A DNA stretch of 64,000 nucleotides from Streptomyces parvus. GTDB lineage: Bacteria; Actinomycetota; Actinomycetes; Streptomycetales; Streptomycetaceae. The DNA is taken from contig NZ_BMRY01000008.1 in the NCBI RefSeq assembly GCF_014648875.1, positions 1-64,000 of the forward strand, written 5' to 3'. Under the pieces are notes generated by a model. It did no database searches, was not told where the DNA came from, and worked only from the letters and a program-made list of their open reading frames with translations. Positions 56,272 to 64,000 of this stretch are shown here, in pieces. The stretch's first letter is position 1, and every line of letters starts with the position of its first letter. The position numbers and the translations under genes were made by a program.

Positions 56272-57287
56272 CGGTTGCCGCCCACGCTCTCCCGCGCCGC
56301 GCGCAGGGACTCCTTGAGCGATCCCATGGTGGCGAGCACGGCGGTGGGCTCGTAGCCGCAGTGCGCCATGCAGTTGGCGCAGCGCGGGTCCTTGCCCCGG
56401 CCGTACTTCTCCCAGTCGGTCTCCTCGATGAGCTGACGGTACGTCGGTACGTAGCCGTCGCTCATCAGGTAGCAGGGGCGCTGCCAGCCGAAGAGGGAGT
56501 AGTTCGGGATGGCCCAGGCGGTGCACGGGAAGTCCGCCTTGCCCTCCAGGAAGTCCAGGAAGAGCGGCGAGTGGTTGAGCCGCCAGCGGGCCCGGTTGCC
56601 GCCCGCGAAGGCCTTCTTGAACAGCTCGCGGGTCTGCTCGACGCCGAGGAAGTGCTCCTGGTCGGGGGCCTTCTCGTAGGCGTAGGCGGGCGAGATCATC
56701 ATCTCGTCGACGTGCAGGTCGTCGTTGAGGTAGTTGAGGACCTCGATGATCGTCTGTGGGGTGTCGGTGTTGAAGAAGGTGGAGTTGGTGGTGACGCGGA
56801 AGCCGCGCGCCTTCGCCTCCTTCATCGCGGCGACGGCCTCGTCGAAGACGCCTTCCTTGGCGACCGACTCGTCGTGCCGCTCGCGCAGTCCGTCGATGTG
56901 CACGGCGAACGCGAAGTACGGGGACGGGGTGAACTTGTCGAGCTTCTTCCGCATCAACATCGCGTTGGTGCAGAGGAAGACGTATTTCTTCCGGGCGACG
57001 AGCTGGCGCACGATCTCGTCGATCTGCGGATGCATCAGCGGCTCGCCGCCGGCGATGGACACCATGGGGGCCCCGGATTCGAGCACCGCGCCCACCGCCT
57101 GGGCGACCGGCATGCGCTGCTTCAGGACACCGGCCGGGTGCTGGATCTTGCCGCATCCCTCGCAGGCGAGGTTGCAGGCGAACAACGGCTCCAGCTCGAC
57201 GATCAGCGGGAACTTCTCACGCTTGCGGAGCTTCTGTTCGAAGAGATACGTCGCAACCTTGATGGTCTGGCGGAGCGGCATGGCCAT
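56268..57287 (-). CDS. hpnH: Adenosyl-hopene transferase HpnH (radical SAM)
   Basis: The 339-residue radical SAM protein has the cluster motif CNLACEGCGK (Cys38, Cys42, Cys45), SIAGGEPLMHPQID, KYVFLCTNAMLM, HIDGLRERHDESV and C-terminal cysteines CANCMAHCGYEP near residue 300. It joins 5'-deoxyadenosyl to diploptene/hopene to start extended hopanoids. GGAGGTGA before the ATG is an excellent ribosome site. It is translationally coupled to the aminotransferase downstream. Confidence 0.95.
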   Translation of the reverse strand: MAMPLRQTIKVATYLFEQKLRKREKFPLIVELEPLFACNLACEGCGKIQHPAGVLKQRMPVAQAVGAVLESGAPMVSIAGGEPLMHPQIDEIVRQLVARKKYVFLCTNAMLMRKKLDKFTPSPYFAFAVHIDGLRERHDESVAKEGVFDEAVAAMKEAKARGFRVTTNSTFFNTDTPQTIIEVLNYLNDDLHVDEMMISPAYAYEKAPDQEHFLGVEQTRELFKKAFAGGNRARWRLNHSPLFLDFLEGKADFPCTAWAIPNYSLFGWQRPCYLMSDGYVPTYRQLIEETDWEKYGRGKDPRCANCMAHCGYEPTAVLATMGSLKESLRAARESVGGNR

Positions 57288-57292
57288 CTAGC

Positions 57293-57940
57293 TCACCTCC
57301 TGGGGAGCAGTAAAGATCGGTGCCATTCATAGAAAGCCGGAAGGACGGCGCGAAGTACGCGGAACGCCGATATTCCACCGCGGACCGTGCCGATACGGAC
57401 GAGCTCATGCTCAGGAGCGTCCACGACCACCCGGACGGCCGCAACCGGGCGCGGTCCGTGACACAGAGCGGTACGCAGTGTCGCGGCGGACTCCATGTCG
57501 ACCGCGATGGCCCCGCTCGCCCGCAGCGCGGCCCGCTCGGGCCCCCGTACGACATGGTCGGAGCCGGTCAGCGGGCCGGTGTGGACCCTGCGGCCGGGGA
57601 GGGCGCGGGTGAGGGCGGCGACCAGGACGCCGGTGCCCGTGCAGGGGGTGGTGCCGTCCGCGTCCCGGGTCTCCTCGGCGACGACGAGGTCCCCGGGGTG
57701 CATCCCCGGGGCGAGCCCGGCGCAGAAGCCGGAGGCGATCACCGCTGCGTCGGGGACCCCGCCGGGGCCCAGGAGGCGCGCCACGGCCGCCTCCGCCGCC
57801 CGGGGGCCCATTCCGGTGCGCAGGACCCGGACCGGACCCGGGGCGCCCCTGCCGCTGCGCAGGGCCACCTGCTCGATGCCGAGGGCGCAGGCGACCAGCA
57901 ACGGCGTCACGGGGCTCCCGGACCCTCGCGGATCGCCCAT
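57293..57940 (-). CDS. hpnG: Adenosylhopane nucleosidase HpnG
   Basis: The 215-residue protein resembles the nucleoside phosphorylase/MTAN fold. It has LLVACALGIEQVALRSG, VLRTGMGPRAAEAAVARLL, ASGFCAGLAPGMHPGDLVVAEE, and AIAVDMESAATLR as the purine-ribose binding site. HpnG cleaves adenine from adenosylhopane to give ribosylhopane. Its ATG shares one base with the shc stop (TGATG), indicating coupling. It ends six bases before the hpnH start. Confidence 0.9.
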   Translation of the reverse strand: MGDPRGSGSPVTPLLVACALGIEQVALRSGRGAPGPVRVLRTGMGPRAAEAAVARLLGPGGVPDAAVIASGFCAGLAPGMHPGDLVVAEETRDADGTTPCTGTGVLVAALTRALPGRRVHTGPLTGSDHVVRGPERAALRASGAIAVDMESAATLRTALCHGPRPVAAVRVVVDAPEHELVRIGTVRGGISAFRVLRAVLPAFYEWHRSLLLPRR

Positions 57941-59940
57941 CAGACCCCCTCGGCGGCGTCCGGGCGGTCCGCGAACGGGTCGCCGTGCACATAGCGCCCG
58001 AGTGCGGTGAGGGGGAAGACCTGGCGGTAGAGGTGGTAGTTGATCGAGAAGTCCCAGGGGAAGCCGGTGCCGGTGAAATACGGCTCGTCCCAGGAGCCGT
58101 CGGCCTGCTGCGCCTCGGTCAGCCAGGTGACGCCCCGGGTGACGGAGGCGGTGTCCCGGCGTCCCGCGGCCAGGAGGGCGAGCAGCGCCCAGGCGGTCTG
58201 GGAGGCGGTGGACTCACCGTGCCCGATCCACTTCTCCTCCTGGTAGGAGCGCAGGTCCTCGCCCCAGCCGCCGTCGTCGTTCTGGACGGACTCCAGCCAG
58301 TCGACGGCCCGGCGGATCGCGGGGTGCCCCGCGGGCAGGCCGGCGGTGATCAGTGCGGGCACCACGGATCCGGTGCCGTAGACGTAGTTGACGCCCCAGC
58401 GGCCGAACCAGGCGCCGCACGCCTCCTGTTCGGCGAGCAGCCACTCGATGCCCTCGCGGGTACGGGGGTGGCTCGCGAGCCCTTCGACGGCGAGCATCTC
58501 CACGACATGGCCGGTGACGTCGGCCGACGGGGGGTCGATGACCTCGCCGAAGTCGCAGAAGGGCAGCCGGTTCGGAAAGGCGCTGGTGTTATCGGCGTCG
58601 AACGCGCCCCAGGCCCCGTTGCGGGACTGCATCCCGAGGTTCCAGCGGACCCCGCGGGCGATCGCGGCCTCCAGCCGGGCGGGGTCGGGGTGGCGCACCC
58701 GGCGCAGCGCCAGGACGACCTCGGCGGTGTCGTCGATGTCGGGGTAGTTGTCGTTGTGGAACTCGAACGCCCAGCCGCCCGGGGCCAGTTCGGGTTTGCG
58801 GACCGACCAGTCTCCGGGGCGGGTGATCTCCTCGGCCAGCATCCAGTCGGCGGCCTTCACCAAGGCGGGGTGGTCGGGTCTCAGCCCGGCGTCGGCGAGT
58901 GCGATGGTGGCCAGGCAGGTGTCCCAGACGGGCGACTGGCAGGCCTCGATCATGCGGGCGCCGTCCTCGCGGCGCACGGCGAACCGGTCGAGCGAGGCCA
59001 GGCCGGCCTTCATCACCGGGTGGTCGAGGTCGTAGCCGAGGAGGTGCAGGGCGATGACCGAGTAGACGGCGGGCGGCTGGATCCCGCCCCAGCAGCCGTC
59101 GTTCTCCTGGCGTTCGATGATCCAGCGGGCGGCCACGTTCATCGCGATACGGCGCAGTGGGCGCGGGGCGACCTTGTGGTAGAGGTGCAGCCCTTTGTCG
59201 AGGCGCTGGAAGAGACCGTCCCAACTGGCGCGCGGGGCAAGCTTCCTGGGCGGGTTGGGGTGGTCCGGGTCGGCGTGCAGCTCGTCCAGGGCGAAGGGCG
59301 CGGGCCGCACGGGGCGCTTCGCGGAGACGATGGTGAGCGGCACGATGGTCTGCCGGGCCCAGCAGCCGAAGTCGTAGATGTTGAGCGGGACCCACTTGGG
59401 GAAGAACATCAGCTCGGGCGGGAGTTCGGGGAGGTCGTCCCATTTCCACCAGCCGAACAGGGCCAGCCAGATGCGGGTGAACACGCGGGCGGCGGCGATG
59501 CCTCCCTGGTCCCGGATCCAGCCGGAGGCGCGGGCCATGTGCGGTTCGTCGGGGCGGTCCCCGGCCAGCCGCAGGGCGACGTACGCCTCGATCGTGGCGG
59601 AGAGGTCGCCGGGTCCACCGTAGAAGGTGTTCCAGGTGCCGTCGCCGAGCTGTTCGCCCCGGATGAAGAGGGCGGCGGCCCGGGTCGTCTCCGGGTCCTG
59701 GATACCGAGGAACTGGCGCAGGAGCAGGTCCTCGGCGTCCATCGTGACGTTGGTGGCGAGGTCGCCCTTCCACCAGCCCTGCTCGTCCTGTCTGCCGAGG
59801 AGGTGCTCCACGGAGCGTTCCGCGGCCCGCCGCGCGATGTCGGTGACATCGTTGGCAGCGGTTCTCGTGTCGGTCGGATCGTCGGCGGGAGCCCCGGTGA
59901 TGTTCGCGGCCCCGGTCGATCCGTCGGTCGTCGCTGTCAT
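57940..59940 (-). CDS. shc: Squalene-hopene cyclase
   Basis: The 666-residue cyclase has the catalytic acid motif DIDDTA near residue 400 and repeated QW motifs (QDEQGWWKGDL, QENDGCWGG, QNDDGGWGED, QADGSWDEPY). It converts squalene to hop-22(29)-ene and hopanol at the membrane. The first 35 residues are Thr/Ala/Asp-rich and not part of the core. It is encoded between the polyprenyl synthase and hpnG on the minus strand. The total length is normal for bacterial SHC. Confidence 0.97.
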   Translation of the reverse strand: MTATTDGSTGAANITGAPADDPTDTRTAANDVTDIARRAAERSVEHLLGRQDEQGWWKGDLATNVTMDAEDLLLRQFLGIQDPETTRAAALFIRGEQLGDGTWNTFYGGPGDLSATIEAYVALRLAGDRPDEPHMARASGWIRDQGGIAAARVFTRIWLALFGWWKWDDLPELPPELMFFPKWVPLNIYDFGCWARQTIVPLTIVSAKRPVRPAPFALDELHADPDHPNPPRKLAPRASWDGLFQRLDKGLHLYHKVAPRPLRRIAMNVAARWIIERQENDGCWGGIQPPAVYSVIALHLLGYDLDHPVMKAGLASLDRFAVRREDGARMIEACQSPVWDTCLATIALADAGLRPDHPALVKAADWMLAEEITRPGDWSVRKPELAPGGWAFEFHNDNYPDIDDTAEVVLALRRVRHPDPARLEAAIARGVRWNLGMQSRNGAWGAFDADNTSAFPNRLPFCDFGEVIDPPSADVTGHVVEMLAVEGLASHPRTREGIEWLLAEQEACGAWFGRWGVNYVYGTGSVVPALITAGLPAGHPAIRRAVDWLESVQNDDGGWGEDLRSYQEEKWIGHGESTASQTAWALLALLAAGRRDTASVTRGVTWLTEAQQADGSWDEPYFTGTGFPWDFSINYHLYRQVFPLTALGRYVHGDPFADRPDAAEGV

Positions 59941-60047
59941 GAGCTTCCCCTTACGTGCAGTCGGTTCTCTGCTGTGCTGGGGTCTCCGTCGGCCGGCGCC
60001 CCGGTGAGGGCGCCGGCCGGCGACTGCGAGTCATATGGAGAGAGCGA

Positions 60048-61151
60048 TCATCTCTTTCGTACCACCACGAAGTCGGCGAGCTCGGTGAGCTGCTCCCGCA
60101 CCCGGTGGGGCATGTCGACGGCGTGCAGCGCCTCGATGGCGTGTCCGTGCTGACGACGGGCTTCCTGGGCGGTCCACTCGCGGCCGCCCGCCTCCTCGAT
60201 GAGCGCCGCGCGGGCGGCGAACTCCTCTTCGGAGAAGCTGTCGAAGTCGTTGCTCTTGGCGTCGGCGGCGAGCAGTTCGCCGAGCCGCTCGGAGGCCTCG
60301 CCGCCCGCGGCGAGCGCGGCGACGACCGGCAGGGACTTCTTGCGCTGGCGCAGATCGCTCCAGGTCTGCTTGCCGGTGGACTCCGGGTCGCCCCAGATGC
60401 CGAGCAGGTCGTCGACGGCCTGGAAGGCGAGGCCGAGGTGGTAGCCGTACGCCTCCAGAGTGTCGGCGGTACGGTCGTCGGCGCCGCCGAGCACCGCGCC
60501 GATGGAGGCGGCGCAGGCCAGCAGGGCGCCGGTCTTGTTGCCCTCCATCTCCAGGCACTCCTCGACGGTGACCCGCTCGCGGTGCTCGTAGGAGATGTCC
60601 TGGGCCTGCCCGTCGATGAGCTTGCGGGTGGCGGTGGTCAGCCGGCGGGCCGCTCGGCCCGCCTCGACCGTGCCGAGCTCCAGCAGCAGGTCGTAGGCGA
60701 GGGCGAAGAGCGCGTCGCCGACCAGGATCGCCTGGGCGGGGCCGTGCACCTTCCATACGGTGTCGCGGTGGCGGCGCTGTTCGTCGCCGTCCATCAGATC
60801 GTCGTGCAGCAGCGAGAAGTTGTGCACGAGTTCGACGGCCACGGCGCCGGGGATGCCGGCCTCGGCCGGGGCGCCCGCCGCCTCGGCGGACAGCAGGGCG
60901 AGCGCGGGGCGCACGGCCTTGCCGCCGTCGCCGTCCGAGGGCCGGCCCGCCGCGTCGATCCAGCCGAAGTGGTACGCGGCGACGGTGTCCATGGGCGGCG
61001 CGAGCCGGTCCACGGCAGCCCGCAGGACCGGCGCTGACAGGGCTCGTCCGCGCTCCAGAAGCGCGGTGACGTCCGCGGTGTCAGCCACGGTGTCGTAAGC
61101 CGGATTCGCCGGGGTCACAGACTCTCCTCTTGTTCCGGTGGTACTGCTCAT
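60048..61151 (-). CDS. Polyprenyl (farnesyl-type) diphosphate synthase of the hopanoid cluster
   Basis: The 367-residue trans-prenyl synthase has the first Asp-rich motif LLHDDLMDGDEQRR (DDxxD, residue about 118) and the second, QAVDDLLGIWGD. GGKAVRPALALL binds isopentenyl diphosphate. It supplies farnesyl diphosphate for squalene. ATG at 61151 overlaps the hpnE stop by four bases; the longer frame to 61553 is rejected. Product chain length is inferred from context, not sequence. Confidence 0.92.
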   Translation of the reverse strand: MSSTTGTRGESVTPANPAYDTVADTADVTALLERGRALSAPVLRAAVDRLAPPMDTVAAYHFGWIDAAGRPSDGDGGKAVRPALALLSAEAAGAPAEAGIPGAVAVELVHNFSLLHDDLMDGDEQRRHRDTVWKVHGPAQAILVGDALFALAYDLLLELGTVEAGRAARRLTTATRKLIDGQAQDISYEHRERVTVEECLEMEGNKTGALLACAASIGAVLGGADDRTADTLEAYGYHLGLAFQAVDDLLGIWGDPESTGKQTWSDLRQRKKSLPVVAALAAGGEASERLGELLAADAKSNDFDSFSEEEFAARAALIEEAGGREWTAQEARRQHGHAIEALHAVDMPHRVREQLTELADFVVVRKR

Positions 61152-62533
61152 GCCGCCTCCTGAAGCGGATGTCCTGGGGGGCGGCCGAGGTCGTGGAGGG
61201 CCGCGTCGGCGGCGGCTCCGCCGCTGCGCACGGCACCCTCCATCGTCGCGGGCCAGCCGGTGTCGGTCCAGGCCCCGGCCAGCTGGAGGCCGGGCAGCCG
61301 GGTTCGGGGGCCGGGGCGCAGCCGTCCGACGCCCGGGGCGGGCGCGAAGGTGGCGGTGCGCTCCCGGGTGACGAAGAAGTCGCGGATGCCCGCGCCGCGG
61401 GCGGCGGGCAGGAGGCGCTCCAGCTCGGGCAGGTAGCGGGAGCGCAGTTCGGCGACGGGGAGGTCGATCTCGGCCTGGGCGGCCGACTGCGAGACGGCCA
61501 GATACTGCCCGGGGCCCTTCAGGCCCGAGGAGTGGGTGCGGTCGAAGACCCACTGGACCGGGGAGCCGATCGCGGCGAAGAACGGCCTGCGCAGCACCTT
61601 GCGGTCGTAGATGACGTGCACGTTGAGAATGGGTGCGTTGTCGATGTCGAGCAGCAGCTCCGGCTCGTCCAGCGCGCCCGCGGGCAGCAGGTCGTGGGTC
61701 TCGGTCTGCGGCACGGCCAGCACGACGGTGTCGGCGGTGATCCGCTCCCCCGCGCTCTCGACGCTCCAGCGGCCGTCCTCGGTGCGGGTGAGGGAGCCGA
61801 CCTTGGCGCGGAGTTCGGTGCGGACGCCCGCGGTGTCCAGGGCTTTGCGGGCGAGGGTGTCGTGCAGGTCGCCGAGCGGGACGGTGGCCCAGCCGATGTC
61901 GGCGGCGCCGGGGTCGGAGAGCAGGCCGGTCTTGAAGACCTTCGCCGCGAGCGCCATGGAGGCGTCCGGGGCGGTGGCGTTCAGGGTGGCGACGCCGACG
62001 AGGTCCCAGAGAGCCTCGATGGCGCGCTCGGACTGGCCGTGCCGGCGCAGCCAGGTGGCGAAGTCGATCCGGTCCAGCTCGGGGTCGGCGGGGTCGAGGC
62101 GGCCCAGCGCCAGGGCGGCCCGGCCCACGGCCGCCTTCTCGGCGAGCGAGAGGTGCGGATAGGCGGCGAGGCCGCCCGCCAGGTGCAGCGGTACGGGCAG
62201 GGCGGTGCGGCGGATCCGTCCCAGGCGCGGTCCGGCGGCCCGGCCGACGTCCAGCACGGGGACGTCGAGGCGGTCCTGGAGCGGGGCCAGGTGCGCGGCG
62301 TCGATGCGGTCGAGGAACCAGCGGTAGCCGGTGCAGCAGCGCAGGTAGACGTGCTGGCCGTTGTCGACGGTGAGGTCGCCGCGCTGGAAGGAGAAGGCGA
62401 GGCCGCCGAGGCGGGGCCGGCCTTCCAGGAGCGTCACGTCGAGTCCGGCGTCGGCGAGACGGAGCGCCGCCGTCACCCCGGCGAGGCCACCGCCGACGAC
62501 CACGCCGACGGGGCGCGGGCTCTCGTCGCTCAT
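61148..62533 (-). CDS. hpnE: Hydroxysqualene dehydroxylase HpnE
   Basis: The 461-residue FAD-dependent amine oxidase-like enzyme has the dinucleotide motif VVVGGGLAGVTAALRLADAGLDVTLLEGRPRLGG and the C-terminal FAD site LAGAWTDTGWPATMEGAVRSG. In the HpnCDE route it reduces hydroxysqualene to squalene. ATG at 62533 follows GGGAGG; the frame to 62614 lacks a good site. About 120 bases separate it from the hpnD stop. Confidence 0.95.
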   Translation of the reverse strand: MSDESPRPVGVVVGGGLAGVTAALRLADAGLDVTLLEGRPRLGGLAFSFQRGDLTVDNGQHVYLRCCTGYRWFLDRIDAAHLAPLQDRLDVPVLDVGRAAGPRLGRIRRTALPVPLHLAGGLAAYPHLSLAEKAAVGRAALALGRLDPADPELDRIDFATWLRRHGQSERAIEALWDLVGVATLNATAPDASMALAAKVFKTGLLSDPGAADIGWATVPLGDLHDTLARKALDTAGVRTELRAKVGSLTRTEDGRWSVESAGERITADTVVLAVPQTETHDLLPAGALDEPELLLDIDNAPILNVHVIYDRKVLRRPFFAAIGSPVQWVFDRTHSSGLKGPGQYLAVSQSAAQAEIDLPVAELRSRYLPELERLLPAARGAGIRDFFVTRERTATFAPAPGVGRLRPGPRTRLPGLQLAGAWTDTGWPATMEGAVRSGGAAADAALHDLGRPPGHPLQEAA

Positions 62534-62651
62534 GCCTGCCCCTCCCGCCGGGTCGTGGCTGTCTGCCGGGTCCTCACCCTGCAGATCGTCGCAGTCAGTG
62601 ACGCGTCGGGCCACCGGAGGGTTGCCCGGGGACGGGAGCCGCGCAGCCGCA

Positions 62652-63605
62652 TCAGGCTCGCCCCCTGGCGGTGAGCCGCGAGATGTGGCGGGCGTCGAGA
62701 CCGGACAGGCCGCGCACCGCGACGTAGGCCTTCTCGTGGCCGGGCAGGGAGACCCGGCCGCGCAGGACGGCTTCGGGGTCTCGCTCGATCCGGTCGAGGA
62801 GGCGGCGGTAGATCCCGGCCATCGCGGCGACGCAGGCGCCGCTGCGGCGGTCGAGCATCGGGAGCAGTCGGTAGCCCTCGGCGAACAGGGCGCGGGCGCG
62901 GCGGACCTCGAAGTGGATGAGGCCGGCGAAGTCGGACCCGGGCGGCGGGGTGGTGCGGTGGAACCCGGCCGAGCAGCCGAATTTGGCCAGGTCGTCGGCG
63001 GGCAGGTAGGTGCGCCCGTTGCCCGCGTCCTCGCGGACGTCGCGGAGGATGTTGGTGAGCTGGAGGGCGAGGCCGAGGGTGTCGGCGTACTCCGCGGCCC
63101 GCTCGGCCCCGCGGGCGCCCGGCGCGGTGCCGAAGACGCCGAGGCTGAGGCGTCCGATGGCTCCGGCGACGCACCGGCAGTAGGTCTTCAGGTCGTCCCA
63201 GGTCTCGTAGGTCGCACCGCGGACGTCCATCAGGACACCGTCGATCAGCTCGTCGAGGCCGCCGAGCGGGAGCGCGAAGCGGCGGGCGGCGTCGGCGAGC
63301 GCGACGGCCACCGGGTCGGTGTCGTCCTCCTCGACCTTGCCGTGCCGGACCCGGTCGAGCAGTTCGCGGGTGCTCTCCAGCCGGGTCCGCTTGGTCCCCG
63401 CGTCCAGCTCCCCGTCGCCGATGTCGTCGACCCGACGGGAGAAGGCGTACAGCGCCGACATGGCCTGCCGCTTCTCGTTCGGCAGCAGCCGGATGCCGTA
63501 GGCGAAGTTACGGGCCTGCTGTCCGGTGACGGCTTCGCAGTAACTGTATGCGGCCTGCACCGGCGGCGACATGTACGTCGTCTGTCCCTCCACGGTCCGG
63601 CTCAC
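62652..63605 (-). CDS. hpnD: Presqualene diphosphate synthase HpnD
   Basis: The 317-residue protein is a squalene/phytoene synthase homologue with both Asp-rich motifs: SRRVDDIGDGELD near residue 58 and TNILRDVREDAGNGRTYLP near 190. It couples two farnesyl diphosphates to presqualene diphosphate. The GTG start at 63605 overlaps the hpnC stop by four bases. The product is passed to HpnC for hydroxysqualene formation. Confidence 0.93.
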   Translation of the reverse strand: MSRTVEGQTTYMSPPVQAAYSYCEAVTGQQARNFAYGIRLLPNEKRQAMSALYAFSRRVDDIGDGELDAGTKRTRLESTRELLDRVRHGKVEEDDTDPVAVALADAARRFALPLGGLDELIDGVLMDVRGATYETWDDLKTYCRCVAGAIGRLSLGVFGTAPGARGAERAAEYADTLGLALQLTNILRDVREDAGNGRTYLPADDLAKFGCSAGFHRTTPPPGSDFAGLIHFEVRRARALFAEGYRLLPMLDRRSGACVAAMAGIYRRLLDRIERDPEAVLRGRVSLPGHEKAYVAVRGLSGLDARHISRLTARGRA

Positions 63606-64000
63606 CTCTCTCCACGCGCTCTTCGCAAGACGGTTCCCACTTCACGCAGCAGGCTGGGCTTGGTGGCCTTGGGCGGTCCGGGCAGGACGTCGAACCCGGC
63701 GGCCGAGATCGCCGTGAGCGCGCTGCGGCCGCCCCCGACGAATCCGGCGAGGAGCAGTTTCAGCCTGCCGTCGACGCTGCCCACCAGCGCGGGGCCCTCG
63801 TCCAGCAGGTCGCTCGCGCGCTGGGCCTCGTACGCGATCAGGGCGCGGACGGAGGCTCCGGCGGAGGGCGCGGCCAGGTCGGATTCGGTGACCCGGAAGC
63901 GTTCCATGTCCTCGGCGGGCAGATAGATCCGGTCGCGTTCCAGGTCTTCGGCGACGTCCTGGAGGTGTTCGACGATCTGGAGTGCGGTGCAGACCGCGTC
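63602..64000 (-). CDS. hpnC: Hydroxysqualene synthase HpnC, partial (cut by window end)
   Basis: Only the C-terminal 132 residues are in the window. The visible part has QIVEHLQDVAEDLERDRIYLPAED, the second Asp-rich motif of squalene/phytoene synthases, followed by a helical end (GRLKLLLAGFVGGGRSALTAI). HpnC converts presqualene diphosphate to hydroxysqualene. The gene continues beyond 64000 on the minus strand. Its position before hpnD and hpnE supports the name. Confidence 0.9.
   Translation of the reverse strand, partial: DAVCTALQIVEHLQDVAEDLERDRIYLPAEDMERFRVTESDLAAPSAGASVRALIAYEAQRASDLLDEGPALVGSVDGRLKLLLAGFVGGGRSALTAISAAGFDVLPGPPKATKPSLLREVGTVLRRARGER

Overview
The window is a chromosomal segment of a high-GC actinobacterium, almost certainly a Streptomyces. 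The evidence is strong G/C third-codon bias, frequent GTG and TTG starts, a conservon (sensor kinase, roadblock, DUF742 and small GTPase genes), DUF2510, DUF3040 and DUF6126 proteins, a probable c-di-AMP riboswitch ahead of a LysM/M23 peptidase, and a bacterial hopanoid cluster. I see no prophage, transposase, CRISPR array or rRNA. One tRNA is present: tRNA-Pro(GGG) on the minus strand. The sequence does not settle the species.

Left part, 0-16 kb. A DUF309 protein, a small membrane protein and a DUF2264 protein come first. The last sits behind a promoter full of TGATCG half-sites. Next is a translationally coupled minus-strand lutABC lactate-oxidation operon with a divergent-style FadR/GntR repressor gene. 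Identical TGGTCGGACCA palindromes precede both lutA and the repressor gene. Then follow a DUF3040 protein, a NarL-type two-component system, a DUF2510 protein, a Tat-exported phospholipase C, a GNAT acetyltransferase, an alpha/beta hydrolase and an exported serine hydrolase. Five short tandem repeats of different units lie at gene 3' ends between 3.2 and 7.3 kb.

Middle part, 16-42 kb. This holds a split transketolase pair, an MmcQ/YjbR protein, a large secreted ThuA/sugar-dehydrogenase/PKD protein followed by a sugar isomerase, and an epimerase-like protein. A shrunken RsgA relative has lost its GTPase core. A THI5/NMT1-type ABC importer is divergent from a LacI regulator. The LacI intergenic region and the promoter of the ThuA gene share a perfect AGAAAGCGCTTTCT palindrome, so one regulator may control both. 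A five-gene conservon with a GAF protein faces a long-form GAPDH gene. A run of small oxidoreductases and regulators follows (SDR, two PPOX proteins, MerR-TipAS, an MBL-fold hydrolase, TetR).

Right part, 42-64 kb. At 44.3-50.5 kb is a tightly packed operon matching the uncharacterised STM4011-STM4015 families: two leucine-rich-repeat-like paralogues, an ATP-grasp-like protein, an alkaline-phosphatase-superfamily protein and two radical SAM proteins. It is divergent from a DUF6745 pair. This is the best candidate here for an undescribed biochemical system. It is followed by an SGNH hydrolase, the riboswitch-controlled LysM/M23 peptidase, a tyrosine phosphatase, and an XRE-cupin regulator with paired operators. 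The hopanoid cluster then reads right to left: hpnC (cut by the window end), hpnD, hpnE, a polyprenyl diphosphate synthase, shc, hpnG, hpnH and an hpnO-like aminotransferase. Together these would make squalene, cyclise it to hopene, add adenosine, remove adenine and aminate the C5 side chain. The ispG and dxs copies that I recall in the S. coelicolor cluster are absent between hpnH and the aminotransferase.
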